The notes: generated by a model from the letters alone, not told the origin. Positions 16,293-25,546 are shown, numbered from the stretch's first letter. The stretch is 64,000 bases of DNA from Streptomyces sp. Ru71 (GCF_002920535.1 NZ_PQSS01000019.1:1-64000), one strand, 5' to 3'. Numbers and translations: made by a program.

Positions 16293-17228
16293 ATGAAGGC
16301 GATCAGCTACAGCCGGTACGGCGGACCCGAGGTGCTGGAGTACGGGGAGGTGCGCGAACCCAAGGTCGGCCCCGACGCCGTCCTGGTCAGGGTGCGGGCG
16401 GCGGCGGTGAACCCCGTGGACTGGAAGTGCCGCGAGGGCTACCTCGACGGCATGATCGAATCCGTCTTCCCGGTGGTGCCCGGCTGGGACATGTCCGGCG
16501 TCGTGGTCAGACCCGGCGTGTCCGTCACGGAGTACGCCGAGGGCGACGAGGTCATCGGCTACGTCCGCGAGGACTTCCTCTCCCGCGGCACCTTCGCCGA
16601 GTACGTGGCCGCCCCCGTGCGCACCCTCGCCCGCAAGCCGCGCAACCTGTCCTTCGAACAGGCCGCCGGGCTGCCGCTGGCCGGACTGACCGCCTACCAG
16701 GTGCTGGTCAAGGCGCTCCAGGTCAAGCGCGGCGAGACGGTGCTGGTGCACGCCGCGGCCGGCGGCGTCGGCTCCATCGCCGTCCAGCTCGCCCGGCACT
16801 TCGGCGCCCGTGTGATCGGCACGGCCAGCGAGCGCAACCACGACTACGTGCGGGGGCTCGGCGGTGAACCGGTCAGCTACGGCGAGGGGCTCGCCGACCG
16901 GGTGCGGGGACTGGCGCCCGAGGGCCTGGACGCGGCCTTCGACACCGTCGGCGGCGACGCGCTGCAGGCCTCCGTGAACCTGCTGGGCGCCGGGGGCCGC
17001 CTCGCCTCGATCGCCGACCCGGAGGTGCAGACGTACGGCGGCCGCTACTACTGGGTCCGGCCCGACGCCGAGGACCTGCAGAAACTGTCGGACCTGGCCG
17101 ACCAGGGCGTGGTCTCGGTGCACATCGACGCGGCCTTCCCGCTGGAGCGCGCGGCGGACGCCCACCGGCACAGCCAGGAGGGCCGCACCCGGGGCAAGAT
17201 CGTGGTGACGGTGCCCGAGGAGGACTGA
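16293..17228 (+). CDS. NADP-dependent quinone-oxidoreductase type MDR enzyme
   Basis: A 311-residue medium-chain dehydrogenase/reductase of the zinc-free quinone-oxidoreductase branch. It has VNPVDWKCR in the N-terminal substrate domain, GWDMSGVV, and the NADP-binding motif VHAAAGGVGSIAVQLA near residue 150. No zinc-ligand cysteines are present in the usual positions. It would reduce an enone or quinone with NADPH. GGAGG lies about 8 bases before the ATG at 16293. It is divergent from the kinase/dehydrogenase operon and shares its 183-base intergenic region, including the TetR-type palindrome, so co-regulation is plausible. An enoyl-thioester substrate would fit the neighbourhood but is unproven. 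Confidence 0.85.
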   Translation: MKAISYSRYGGPEVLEYGEVREPKVGPDAVLVRVRAAAVNPVDWKCREGYLDGMIESVFPVVPGWDMSGVVVRPGVSVTEYAEGDEVIGYVREDFLSRGTFAEYVAAPVRTLARKPRNLSFEQAAGLPLAGLTAYQVLVKALQVKRGETVLVHAAAGGVGSIAVQLARHFGARVIGTASERNHDYVRGLGGEPVSYGEGLADRVRGLAPEGLDAAFDTVGGDALQASVNLLGAGGRLASIADPEVQTYGGRYYWVRPDAEDLQKLSDLADQGVVSVHIDAAFPLERAADAHRHSQEGRTRGKIVVTVPEED

Positions 17229-17234
17229 CGCGGC

Positions 17235-17573
17235 TCAGAGCACCACGGCGATCGCGCACACCGCCATCGCCACCGTGCACAGCACCGCCGCCGTCGCCAG
17301 CCGCGCCGGCATCGGCCGGGGCCGGTCCGCCGCCGCCAGCAGACGGATGCGGTGATGGGCGACGAGCAGGAAGCCCACCCACAGCGCGCAGCACAGGGCG
17401 CCGGCGACGACGTCGGCCGCGGAGGCGCCGCCCTGCAGCGTGGCCTTCACGGCGAGCACGGCCGCGACCGCCCACGCCAGGGTCGTACGACGCCAGGCGA
17501 GCCGGGTCCGCTCGGGCTGCAGCCCCGGGTCCCGCTCGCCGCTCACCCCCGCGACCGGGTGCCCGCCGCTCAT
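17235..17573 (-). CDS. DUF202 membrane protein
   Basis: A 112-residue protein with the DUF202 (YidH) signature ERTRLAWRRTTLAW near the N-terminus. Three membrane segments follow, at about 25-40, 48-66 and 88-110. Its ATG overlaps the TGA of the upstream DUF202 gene (ATGA), so the two are co-translated. DUF202 proteins have no settled function. Ends 6 bases from the stop of the plus-strand oxidoreductase. Confidence 0.8.
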   Translation of the reverse strand: MSGGHPVAGVSGERDPGLQPERTRLAWRRTTLAWAVAAVLAVKATLQGGASAADVVAGALCCALWVGFLLVAHHRIRLLAAADRPRPMPARLATAAVLCTVAMAVCAIAVVL

Positions 17574-17962
17574 CCCTCCCACCCGATGAGCACGACGACG
17601 ACCATCGCCACCGCGACGACGGCGACGACGAGGCTCAGCACCACCGGGAACCGGGACACCGGCAGGTCCTCCCCGCGGCGCATCGCCCGCTCGCAGCGCA
17701 CCCAGTGGTTGACCGCCCGCAGCGCGCACAGCACGCCCGCCGCCAGCAGCGCGAGCGCCAGGCCGACGCGCCAGCCCCAGCGCAGGTCGGGCAGGAACTG
17801 GTCCACCGCGAACCCGCCGCCGATCAGCGCGAGCGCGGTGCGCAGCCAGGCCAGGAAGGTGCGCTCGTTGGCCAGCGAGAACCGGTAGTCGGGCGTGCCG
17901 CCCTCCTCCCGCACCCGCTCCGGCGCGAACCACAACCGGACGTTCCGTACGAGTTCGATCAC
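17570..17962 (-). CDS. DUF202/YidH-family membrane protein
   Basis: A 130-residue integral membrane protein starting at a GTG (17962). The family motif is LANERTFLAWLRTALALIGGG, followed by two further hydrophobic segments and an acidic/basic loop containing RCERAMRRGED. It differs clearly from the downstream DUF202 protein despite sharing the family, so this is an old pair rather than a recent duplication. Side-by-side DUF202 genes of this kind are common in actinobacteria, which suggests a heteromeric membrane complex. No transporter or enzyme motif is visible. Confidence 0.82.
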   Translation of the reverse strand: MIELVRNVRLWFAPERVREEGGTPDYRFSLANERTFLAWLRTALALIGGGFAVDQFLPDLRWGWRVGLALALLAAGVLCALRAVNHWVRCERAMRRGEDLPVSRFPVVLSLVVAVVAVAMVVVVLIGWEG

Positions 17963-18077
17963 GTGCAGGACCCTATCCGCAGCGCGAACCCGGGGCGCTG
18001 TCAGCGGTCGCGGCCAGCGTGGGGCCCCTGGCCGGCACGCGTCCTCGCCGCAGCGCTCACCGGGAGGTGAACGCCGC

Positions 18078-18593
18078 TCAGCCCGTCGGCCGGTGGTTCG
18101 TCAGGCGCTCGTAGGCCGCCATGCCGTCCGGGACCCACTCCCACTCGCCGAGGCGTGCCCGCAGCTCCTCCTCGGTGAGGAAGGCGTACCAGGCGACCTC
18201 CTCCACCTGCGGCCGCACCGGCAGCTCGCAGCGGACCTCGTACACGGCCGACCACCAGCTCTGCCCGGCCCCGTCGTCGTAGAGGAACTTGAACAGGAAC
18301 GTGGGACGGGGCAGCCCCGTCACGCCCAGCTCCTCCTCGGCCTCGCGCAGGGCCGCGTCGTCGTAGGACTCGCCGGCGCCGACGACCCCGCCGACGAACA
18401 TGTCGTACCGCGAGGGAAAGACCAGCTTGGTCGGCGTCCGACGGTGCACGAAGACCCGCCCGTCCGCGTCACGGGCCTGAATGAACACACACCGGTGACG
18501 CAGCCCACGGGCGTAGGCCTCACCGCGCGGGGACTGCCCGATGACCTGGTCGTGGAGGTCGACGATGTCGAGAATCTCGTCAGCAGCACGCAT
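18078..18593 (-). CDS. NUDIX hydrolase
   Basis: A 171-residue NUDIX protein. The Nudix box is complete and correctly spaced from GAGESYDDAALREAEEELGV, with the metal-binding Glu pair in REAEEEL. The N-terminal DEILDIVDLHDQVIGQSPRG resembles the IPP-isomerase-like/YfcD branch that acts on nucleoside diphosphate derivatives, but I cannot name the substrate. The start ATG at 18593 has a weak ribosome site (GGATGGG). It is monocistronic, with no obvious partner. Confidence 0.85.
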   Translation of the reverse strand: MRAADEILDIVDLHDQVIGQSPRGEAYARGLRHRCVFIQARDADGRVFVHRRTPTKLVFPSRYDMFVGGVVGAGESYDDAALREAEEELGVTGLPRPTFLFKFLYDDGAGQSWWSAVYEVRCELPVRPQVEEVAWYAFLTEEELRARLGEWEWVPDGMAAYERLTNHRPTG

Positions 18594-18757
18594 GAACCCA
18601 TCCAAGCAGGCCCACCGGTGTCCCCGGGGCACCGCCAACGCCCCGACGGGGGCCCGGCCGACGTCCGTGCGGGGGCGGGGCGCCGGGTGGGGGGAGCGAC
18701 GGGGCGGTGGTGCGACGGTGTCCCGGTGGGGGCCGTCGAGCCTCCGGGCGCTGCCCC

Positions 18758-19651
18758 TCAGCCCCCTTGGAGTGCGTCCACCCGTTCCTCGCCCGCTGTG
18801 CCCTGCGGCAGGCAGGGGTGCAGGCCCAGGAGGACGATGCCCGTGACGATCGCTGCCAGCCCGGTCGCCTCCCAGGCCAGTGCCCCGGTGTCGGTGTGCA
18901 GGCGGTCGCCGAGGAAGCCGACGCCGCAGGCGATGCCGGCCAGCGGCTGGGCCGCGGTGAGCGCGGGCAGCGACATGCGCAGCGGCGCCGTCTCGAACGC
19001 GCTCTGGACGAGGACCAGACCGGTGATGCCGAGCGCCAGTACCGCGTACGGCTGCCAGCCCGTGAGCAGCTCGGCCAGGCCGCCGTCGGCGAAGCGCTGC
19101 CCGCTCACCCGGGTCAGGGCGTCCTGCACGCCGTAGAGCAGTCCGGCCGCGAGGGACAGCAGGACCGGCCCCCAGCTCAGCCGGGCGCGCTTGGCGCAGG
19201 CGGTCAGCAGCAGGGCCAGGCCCGCCATCACCCCGATGATCACCCAGTGCCGCACCGGATCGGTCACCGCCGTGCCCCCGCGCGGCTCGCCCGCCAGGAT
19301 GAACGCGCTCACCCCGCCCGCGAGCAGGGCGAGCCCCGCCCACCCCTGCCGCCCCAGCGGCTGCCGGGTGCGACGGCGGGAGAGCGCGAGCGCGAACAGC
19401 AGGTTCGTCGCCAGCAGCGGCTCGACCAGGGACACCTCGCCCCGGCCCAGCGCTACCGCACCGAGGGCCATTCCGGCCACCATCAGCGCGATCCCGCCGA
19501 TCCAGCTCGGCACCCGCATCAGGGCCAGCAGCAGCCGGGGTGAGAGGAAGTCGCCGAGCGGTGCCCGCTGCGCGGCGCTCTGCTGCAGGACGAACCCGAA
19601 CCCCAGGCAGCACGCGGCACTCACGGCGAGAACAAGAACCAGAACCGACAC
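18758..19651 (-). CDS. DMT-superfamily (EamA-type) membrane transporter
   Basis: A 297-residue protein with about nine to ten hydrophobic helices and the internal two-fold EamA repeat. Landmarks are LVEPLLATNLLFALALS in the first half and LTAAQPLAGIACGVGF in the second, the paired positions typical of drug/metabolite exporters. It starts at a GTG with GAGGG upstream. DMT exporters carry amino acids, nucleosides or drugs; the substrate is not deducible here. The C-terminus ends in a short polar tail. Confidence 0.82.
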   Translation of the reverse strand: MSVLVLVLAVSAACCLGFGFVLQQSAAQRAPLGDFLSPRLLLALMRVPSWIGGIALMVAGMALGAVALGRGEVSLVEPLLATNLLFALALSRRRTRQPLGRQGWAGLALLAGGVSAFILAGEPRGGTAVTDPVRHWVIIGVMAGLALLLTACAKRARLSWGPVLLSLAAGLLYGVQDALTRVSGQRFADGGLAELLTGWQPYAVLALGITGLVLVQSAFETAPLRMSLPALTAAQPLAGIACGVGFLGDRLHTDTGALAWEATGLAAIVTGIVLLGLHPCLPQGTAGEERVDALQGG

Positions 19652-20066
19652 GCTGCGTCCCTCGATCGTCCGGTCGGGTCACGGGGTCGTGAGGCCCGAC
19701 TCTAACCGCCCGGCCCCCTCGGTGCCCCCGGAGCGCGCGCAACGGTGCCCGTGCGTACACCCCCGCCCGGGCGCCTGAGCCCGGCCCTGCCGTCATGCTG
19801 GGACGCGAACGCCGGTGCTGCCATGGCGCACGCCACACCACCCCGGAACCGGCACACCCGCCGGCGCTCAAATCCCGCCATTCGCCGGTCAGTTGACGCG
19901 TGTCATCGACCCGTCGGCCCTTGACGCGCCTCACCCCCGGAGGGTTGGCTGTGCGTGATCGAACGGTGGCAGGTTCATGCCCGTACACGGGAGACAGGCC
20001 CGAGCGGCCCTCCGGCCCGCGAACCGCCACGACGCACGAGGAAAACGAAGACGAGGTAGCCCCGCG
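19652..20066. other. intergenic region, no gene recognised
   Basis: 415 bases between two divergent genes. It contains a more A+T-rich segment near 19870-19930, including two TTGACGCG-like hexamer pairs at 19892 and 19922 that could be -35 elements for the TPR gene. Frames crossing it lack good codon bias, and I see no RNA structure or repeat. Confidence 0.5.
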
Positions 20067-21016
20067 GTGCCCCCACCCCCGCCTCCCCTGGGCCGTGGCC
20101 GCAAACGCGCCGCCCACGCCTTCGACGCCGCCCTCGACGACACCGAACTCACCGCGGCCCGCGCCGCGTTGGCCCAGGGCCGATGGCAGTCCGCACGCTC
20201 GCTGCTGGCCCGTACGGGTGACGACTTCGACCGCCGCGGCCACCGGATCACCGTCCTCGGCGCCGAACCCTACAGCGCCGCCTGGGCGAAGGACTGGCTC
20301 CTCGTCGAACCCGACTCCGCCGACGCCGCCGCGCTGCTCGCCGCCGCCCGCGTCCAGCGCGCCCTGCGCGGCAAGGAGAAGCCCGCCGCCGCCCGCGAGG
20401 CCTGCCACACCGCCGCCGCGCTCGTCCCGGCCGATCCCACCCCCTGGCTGGCCCTGCTCCTGCTGGAGCGCGTCCACGGCGACGACACCGAGGTCGTCCG
20501 CACCTTCGAACAGGTCCGCGCCCGCCACGCCGACCACCACCACGCCCACCACCTGATGGTCGCCCGGCTCGCCGAGCGCCGCGCCGACGTCGGACCCGAC
20601 CCGCTGCACGAGGTCTACGACTTCGCCGCCTGGGCCGCCGAGCAGGCCCCCGCCGACTCCCCGCTGGCCATGCTCCCGGTCGTCGCGCACGCCGAGCGCT
20701 ACCGCGTCCTGGCCGGCGCCGGGTTCGAACCCGCCGACCCGCTCGCCTCCGGACACTGGACCGGCCGCCGCGCCCGGCAGGTGATGAAGGCCGCCTTCGA
20801 CTGGTGGCTGGAGTGGGAGCACGAGGGCCACCCCCGGCGCCTGGTCGACCTCAACTACCTCGCCCACGCCAAGGTCTGCGAGGGCCGCGGCGCCGAGGCC
20901 GCCGCCCTCTTCCACCGCATCGGTGACCACCCCACCCCGCCCCCTGGTCCTACCCCGACCGCGACCCCCACGCCGCCTTCCGTGCCGCCCGCGACCGCGC
21001 CCTCGGCACGGGCTGA
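20067..21016 (+). CDS. tetratricopeptide-repeat-like protein, apparently frameshifted near its 3' end
   Basis: A helical-repeat protein starting at GTG 20067, with TPR-style units (ARAALAQGRWQSARSLLART, AAALLAAARVQRALRG, PWLALLLLERVHGDD). About 950 bases encode roughly 316 residues. At about 20930-20946, a C-rich stretch, the reading frame changes. The frame as written runs on as a low-quality Pro/Thr/Arg tail to 21086. A frame one base back gives WSYPDRDPHAAFRAARDRAL, ending TGA at 21014-21016 with nearly perfect G/C third positions. One missing C would restore this. I therefore give the ancestral end; the literal frame ends at 21086, overlapping the permease start. No enzymatic motif; probably a protein-interaction scaffold. 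Confidence 0.75.
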
Positions 21017-21082
21017 CGTACGCCGACGTCGGGACCCGCACCGACGACGGCAACCGCGCCCCCGCCCCCGAAAGGACCCCGC

Positions 21083-22627
21083 ATGACGACCGGCAGCCCC
21101 CGCACCACCAGACCCGCCGACGACATCAGCACCTATCTGGGCCCCGACCGCGCCCTGCGCGCCGACCGCCTCGGCACCTCCGGCCTGCTGCTCTCCGTGC
21201 TCGCCGCGACCGCCCCGCTCATGGTCGTCGCCGGTGTCATGCCCACCACGTACGCGGTGATGGGCATCGTCGGCCAGCCCCTGCTGTTCGTCGCGCTCGG
21301 CGTGGTCCTGGTCCTGTTCAGCGTCGGCTACGCCGAGATGAGCCGGCACGTGCACAACGCGGGCGCCTTCTACGCCTACATCGCCCGCGGCCTCGGCGGC
21401 ACCGCGGGCGCCGGCGCCGCCCTGGTCGCCCTCGTCGCCTACAGCGCCCTGCAGGTCGGCATCTACGGCATCTTCGGCTTCGAGGTCTCCGGGCTGCTCG
21501 CCACCTACGCCGACGTCACCGTCGCCTGGTGGATACCGGCGCTGGCGGCCGTCGCCGTCGTCGGCGCGCTCGGCTGGCTGAAGATCGACGTCAACGCGCG
21601 CGTCCTCGGCGTCCTCCTCGTCATCGAGGTCGCCCTCGTCGTGATCTTCGACGTCGCCGCGATCTCCGACCCCGGCAAGGAGGGCCTGTCCCTGCACGCC
21701 TTCGACCCCGGCACCCTCACCGGCGCCGGCGTCTCCACCGCCCTGTGCTTCTGCATCGCCGCCTTCACCGGCTTCGAGCAGGCCCCCGTCTACGCCGAGG
21801 AGACCAGCCGGCCGCACGTCCTCGTGCCGCGCGTGATGTTCCTCGCCGTCGGCTCCGTCGCCGTGTTCTTCGCGCTCAGCTCCTGGGCGCTCACCGTCGC
21901 CACCGGCCCTTCCGCGATCGTCGGCACCGCCCAGAAGGAGAGCGCGGGACTGCTGTTCACGCTCACCGAGTCCCGGCTGGGCGCCACCTTCACCGACATC
22001 CTGCACGTGTTGTTCGTGACCGGCATGTTCGCCGCCACGCTCAGCTTCCACAACGTCGTCGCCCGCTACGCCTTCGCCATGGGCCGCGAGGGCCTGCTGC
22101 CCCGGGCGTTCGGCCGCACCACCGGCGCCGGCGGAGCGCCCGGCACCGGCTCGCTGCTGCAGAGCGCCGTGTCCGCCGTCGTCGTCATCGTCTTCGCCGC
22201 CACCGACGGCAAGCCCACCGGCGACCCCACCGCGCCCGTCCTGCACCTGTTCACCTGGTGCGGCAACCTCGGCGCGCTCGGCGTGATCGTGCTGATGGCC
22301 GCCGCCTCCCTGTCGGTGATCGTCTTCTTCGTCCGGCGCGGCGCCGGACGGGCCCAGGCCTGGCGGCTCGTCACCTCCGCGCTGGCCGGGCTCGCCCTGC
22401 TGGTGCTCGCCGGCTACACGGTCAAGGACTTCGACGTCCTGGTCGGCGCCGGCCCCGGCTCCGCCCTGAGCTGGGCGCTGCCCGCCGTCATCGGCCTCGC
22501 CCTGGTCGCCGGCCTGGCACAGGGCCTGCTGCTGCGCTCCCGCAACCCCGAGGCGCACGCCCGCATCGGCCTCGGCAACGAGGCGTTCCGGCTGGACAAG
22601 GCGGCGGCCACCCCCGTCGAGCAGTGA
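21083..22627 (+). CDS. APC-family amino-acid permease
   Basis: A 514-residue transporter with 12 or more hydrophobic helices in the APC (amino acid-polyamine-organocation) arrangement. Family features include the first helix with SVLAATAPLMVVAG, the loop GYAEMSRHVHNAGAFYAYI, and FTGFEQAPVYAEET near helix 6, where substrate is gated. It would import an amino acid or related amine by proton coupling; specificity is not readable. AAGGACC lies close to the ATG. The TPR gene is upstream in the same direction, about 66 bases from its probable true stop. A hairpin at 22651-22677 follows. Confidence 0.87.
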   Translation: MTTGSPRTTRPADDISTYLGPDRALRADRLGTSGLLLSVLAATAPLMVVAGVMPTTYAVMGIVGQPLLFVALGVVLVLFSVGYAEMSRHVHNAGAFYAYIARGLGGTAGAGAALVALVAYSALQVGIYGIFGFEVSGLLATYADVTVAWWIPALAAVAVVGALGWLKIDVNARVLGVLLVIEVALVVIFDVAAISDPGKEGLSLHAFDPGTLTGAGVSTALCFCIAAFTGFEQAPVYAEETSRPHVLVPRVMFLAVGSVAVFFALSSWALTVATGPSAIVGTAQKESAGLLFTLTESRLGATFTDILHVLFVTGMFAATLSFHNVVARYAFAMGREGLLPRAFGRTTGAGGAPGTGSLLQSAVSAVVVIVFAATDGKPTGDPTAPVLHLFTWCGNLGALGVIVLMAAASLSVIVFFVRRGAGRAQAWRLVTSALAGLALLVLAGYTVKDFDVLVGAGPGSALSWALPAVIGLALVAGLAQGLLLRSRNPEAHARIGLGNEAFRLDKAAATPVEQ

Positions 22628-22648
22628 TTACGGAAGCCTGACGCGCAC

Positions 22649-22677
22649 CCGTGAACCCTTCTCCGCAGGGGTTCGCG
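22649..22677. terminator. hairpin after the APC permease gene
   Basis: CGTGAACCC and GGGTTCGCG pair around a loop of about 10 bases, 22 bases after the permease stop and 20 bases before the next start. No T-run follows; it may terminate weakly or shape the leader of the oxidoreductase mRNA. Confidence 0.45.
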
Positions 22678-22694
22678 AGTGTTCGAATGAAGAG

Positions 22695-23426
22695 GTGAAC
22701 CCCGCACCGCCGCAACCACCCGAGCCGGCCGACCAAGGGGGCCGGCCCATCGGCCGCCGTGTCCTGCTCGGCACCCTGGGCCTGGGCGCCCTGGGCGTGC
22801 TCACCGCACCGACGCTGCAGCGCAACCTGGAGTCCCTCTTCAGCGGCGACCCCACCGGCCTGACCGGACTGCTGCCCAACGGCGGCGGCTTCCGCTACTA
22901 CTCCGTCGCCGCGTCCGTCCCGCACCGCGATGCCCACAGCTACCGCCTCACCGTCGACGGCCTGGTCGACCGCCCGCGCAGCTACACCCTGGCCGAGCTG
23001 CGGGCCCTGCCGCAGACCCGGCTGGTCCGGGACGTCCAGTGCGTCACCGGGTGGCGGGTGCCGGGCACCCCGTTCGACGGCGTGCGGCTGTCGCGGCTGC
23101 TGGACGCCGCCGGGGTGCGGCCGGGGGCCCGGGCGATCCGCTTCACCTGCTTCGACGGCACCTACAGCGAGTCCCTCACCCTCGCCCAGGCCCGCCGCCC
23201 CGACGTCCTGGTCGCGCTGCGCATGCAGAACAAGGACCTGGGCCACGCCCACGGCGGCCCGGTCCGCCTCTACGTCGCCCCCATGTACTTCTACAAGTCC
23301 GCCAAGTGGCTCTCCGGCATCACCGTCACCGACGAGGTCGAGCCCGGCTACTGGGAGGAACGCGGCTACGACGTCGACGCCTGGGTGGGCCGGTCGAACG
23401 GACGCGACGATGAGCCTACGAGCTGA
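22695..23426 (+). CDS. Tat-exported molybdopterin oxidoreductase, sulfite-oxidase family
   Basis: A 243-residue protein with an N-terminal Tat-like motif (GRRVLLGTLGL) followed by a sulfite-oxidase-type Moco domain. Cys116 in VQCVTGW is the expected molybdenum ligand, and the pterin-binding stretch includes ALRMQNKDLGHAHGGPVRL. It lacks the C-terminal dimerisation domain of true sulfite oxidases and so resembles the MsrP/YedY class acting outside the membrane. The GTG start at 22695 has a close GAAGAG. It overlaps the cytochrome b gene by 17 bases, which argues that the cytochrome is its electron partner. The substrate may be methionine sulfoxide, sulfite or another oxyanion. Confidence 0.85.
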   Translation: MNPAPPQPPEPADQGGRPIGRRVLLGTLGLGALGVLTAPTLQRNLESLFSGDPTGLTGLLPNGGGFRYYSVAASVPHRDAHSYRLTVDGLVDRPRSYTLAELRALPQTRLVRDVQCVTGWRVPGTPFDGVRLSRLLDAAGVRPGARAIRFTCFDGTYSESLTLAQARRPDVLVALRMQNKDLGHAHGGPVRLYVAPMYFYKSAKWLSGITVTDEVEPGYWEERGYDVDAWVGRSNGRDDEPTS

Positions 23427-24036
23427 CGCCCCGGCCCCGGCCACGGCGCACGTACGGCGCTTCACCCGGGCCGAACGCTGGATCCACCGCACCACGGCCG
23501 CGCTGATGGGCCTGTGCGTGATCACCGCGGCCTTCCTGTACATCCCGCAGCTCGCCGAACTCGTCGGCCGCCGCGAGCTGGTGGTCCGCGTCCACGAGTG
23601 CGCCGGCCTGGCCCTGCCCGTGCCGGTGCTGCTGGGCCTGGCCTCCCGCGCCTTCCGCGCCGACCTCGGCCGGCTCAACCGGTTCGGCCCGCACGACAGG
23701 CGCTGGCTGCACGCCGCGCTGGTCCGCGACAAACGGCACACCTCCCGCCCGGCGGGCAAGTTCAACGCCGGTCAGAAGGTCTACGCCGCCTGGATCGCCG
23801 GGGCGACGCTGGTGATGCTCGGCACGGGGCTGCTGATGTGGTTCACCCATCTCACCCCGCTGCGCTGGCGCACCAGCGCCACCTTCGTGCACGACTGGCT
23901 GGCCCTGACGGTCGGTGTCGTGCTGGCCGGCCACATCGGCATGGCGCTGGGCGACCCGGAGGCCCGCCGCGGACTGCGCACGGGCCTGGTCAGCAGGGGC
24001 TGGGCCGAGCGGGAGCACCCGCTGTGGCGGCCCTGA
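23410..24036 (+). CDS. b-type cytochrome membrane subunit
   Basis: A 208-residue membrane protein with four hydrophobic helices and conserved His in or near them (RWIHRTTA, RVHECAGLALPV, FVHDWLALTVG, GHIGMAL), the pattern of cytochrome b561 / formate-dehydrogenase-gamma type subunits that hold two haems. It overlaps the molybdoenzyme gene by 17 bases and ends with a strong terminator. The pair looks like a quinol-linked electron relay to an extracytoplasmic molybdoenzyme, functionally parallel to MsrQ but not obviously homologous by motif. Confidence 0.82.
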   Translation: MSLRADAPAPATAHVRRFTRAERWIHRTTAALMGLCVITAAFLYIPQLAELVGRRELVVRVHECAGLALPVPVLLGLASRAFRADLGRLNRFGPHDRRWLHAALVRDKRHTSRPAGKFNAGQKVYAAWIAGATLVMLGTGLLMWFTHLTPLRWRTSATFVHDWLALTVGVVLAGHIGMALGDPEARRGLRTGLVSRGWAEREHPLWRP

Positions 24037-24057
24037 GCGATTCGCCCCCCGAAGAGA

Positions 24058-24087
24058 ACGGCCCACCCCCGCGAGGAGGTGGGCCGT
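24058..24087. terminator. strong bidirectional intrinsic terminator
   Basis: A perfect 10-bp stem, ACGGCCCACC with GGTGGGCCGT, closes a 10-base loop between the convergent cytochrome b and gluconate permease genes. Confidence 0.8.
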
Positions 24088-24103
24088 CGTCGCCGTACGA
24101 CGT

Positions 24104-25501
24104 CTAGATCACCAGGGACAGCAGCAGCACCAGGCCGCCGCCGACCACCGAGATGATCGTCTCCATCACCGACCAGCTCTTGATGGTCTGGCCGACGTTC
24201 AGCCCGAAGTACTCCTTCACCAGCCAGAAGCCGGCGTCGTTGACATGGCTGAAGAACAGCGAGCCCGAGCCGATCGCGAGGACGAGCAGGGCCGCGTGCG
24301 TCGTCGACATGTCGGCCGCGAGCGGCGCGACCAGACCGGCCGCCGAGACGGTGGCGACGGTCGCCGAACCGGTCGCCAGCCGGATCGCCACCGCGATCAG
24401 CCAGGCCAGCAGCAGCGCCGGGATGTTCCAGTCCTTGGAGATGTCCAGGATCATCTGGCCCACGCCGGTGTCGATCAGCGTCTGCTTGAAGCCGCCGCCC
24501 GCGCCGACGATCAGCAGGATGCCGGCGATGGGCGCGAGGCCCTTCTCGACCAGCGGCGTGACGCGCTCCTTGCCGAACCCGGCGGGCCGCAGCAGCGTGA
24601 AGATGCCCAGCAGGACGGCGGCGAGCAGGGCGATCAGCGGCGAGCCGATCACGTCGAAGATCCGCTGCACGTTCTTGTCGGGGTCGTCCACCGTGATGTC
24701 GACCAGCGCCTTGGACAGCATCAGGACGACCGGCAGCAGGATGGTGACCAGCGTCGCGCCGAAGCCCGGACGGGTCTCCAGTTCCTCCGAGGCGCGCTGC
24801 GGGATCATCCGGTCCGGCGCCGGGACGTCCACCCAGCGGGCCGCGACCTTCGAGAACAGCGGACCGGCGATGATCACCGTGGGGATGGCGACGAGGACGC
24901 CGAGCGCCAGCGTGACACCGAGGTTGGCCTTGACCGCGTCGATCGCGACCAGCGGACCGGGGTGCGGCGGGACCAGGCCGTGCATCACGGACAGACCGGC
25001 CAGCGCCGGGATGCCGATGCGCATCAGGGAGTAGTTGCCGCGCTTGGCGACCATCAGCACGACCGGGATCAGCAGGACGACGCCGACCTCGAAGAACAGC
25101 GGCAGACCGATCACCGAGGCGATCAGCACCATGGCCCACGGCATCGCCCGCCCGCCGGCCTTGGCGAGGATCGTGTCGACGATCTGATCGGCGCCGCCGG
25201 AGTCGGCGAGCATCTTGCCGAGGATCGCGCCGAGGGCGATCAGTACGCCCACACCGGCCACGGTGGTGCCGAGCCCGGTGGTGAAGCTGGCGATGGCCTT
25301 GTCGAGCGGTGCTCCGGCGACCGCGCCGAGGACGAGCGTGCCGAGCGTCAGGGACAGGAACGCGTGGAGCTTGAACTTGGTGATCAGCAGGACGATGACG
25401 GCGATGCCCGCCAGCACGGCTATGCCCAGCTGGGCGTGGCCGGCCGAGGTGATCGGCTCGACTTTGTCCGCTGCCAGCATCTCGACGCTGAGTCTGGTCA
25501 C
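24104..25501 (-). CDS. gntP: gluconate:proton symporter, GntP family
   Basis: A 465-residue transporter with 12-14 hydrophobic segments. GntP signatures are VGVLIALGAILGKMLADSGG, GLPLFFEVGVVLLIP, MHGLVPPHPGP and, near the C-terminus, SGSLFFSHVNDAGFWLVKEY. It imports gluconate with a proton. It starts at GTG 25501 and lies 45 bases downstream of the gluconokinase gene in the same direction, so transport and phosphorylation are expressed together. The divergent GntR regulator beyond gntK completes a standard gluconate locus. Confidence 0.93.
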   Translation of the reverse strand: MTRLSVEMLAADKVEPITSAGHAQLGIAVLAGIAVIVLLITKFKLHAFLSLTLGTLVLGAVAGAPLDKAIASFTTGLGTTVAGVGVLIALGAILGKMLADSGGADQIVDTILAKAGGRAMPWAMVLIASVIGLPLFFEVGVVLLIPVVLMVAKRGNYSLMRIGIPALAGLSVMHGLVPPHPGPLVAIDAVKANLGVTLALGVLVAIPTVIIAGPLFSKVAARWVDVPAPDRMIPQRASEELETRPGFGATLVTILLPVVLMLSKALVDITVDDPDKNVQRIFDVIGSPLIALLAAVLLGIFTLLRPAGFGKERVTPLVEKGLAPIAGILLIVGAGGGFKQTLIDTGVGQMILDISKDWNIPALLLAWLIAVAIRLATGSATVATVSAAGLVAPLAADMSTTHAALLVLAIGSGSLFFSHVNDAGFWLVKEYFGLNVGQTIKSWSVMETIISVVGGGLVLLLSLVI

Positions 25502-25546
25502 GGGGGTTCCCTTGCAGAGACGGGGGATGGGGAGGGTGGGGAGGGG

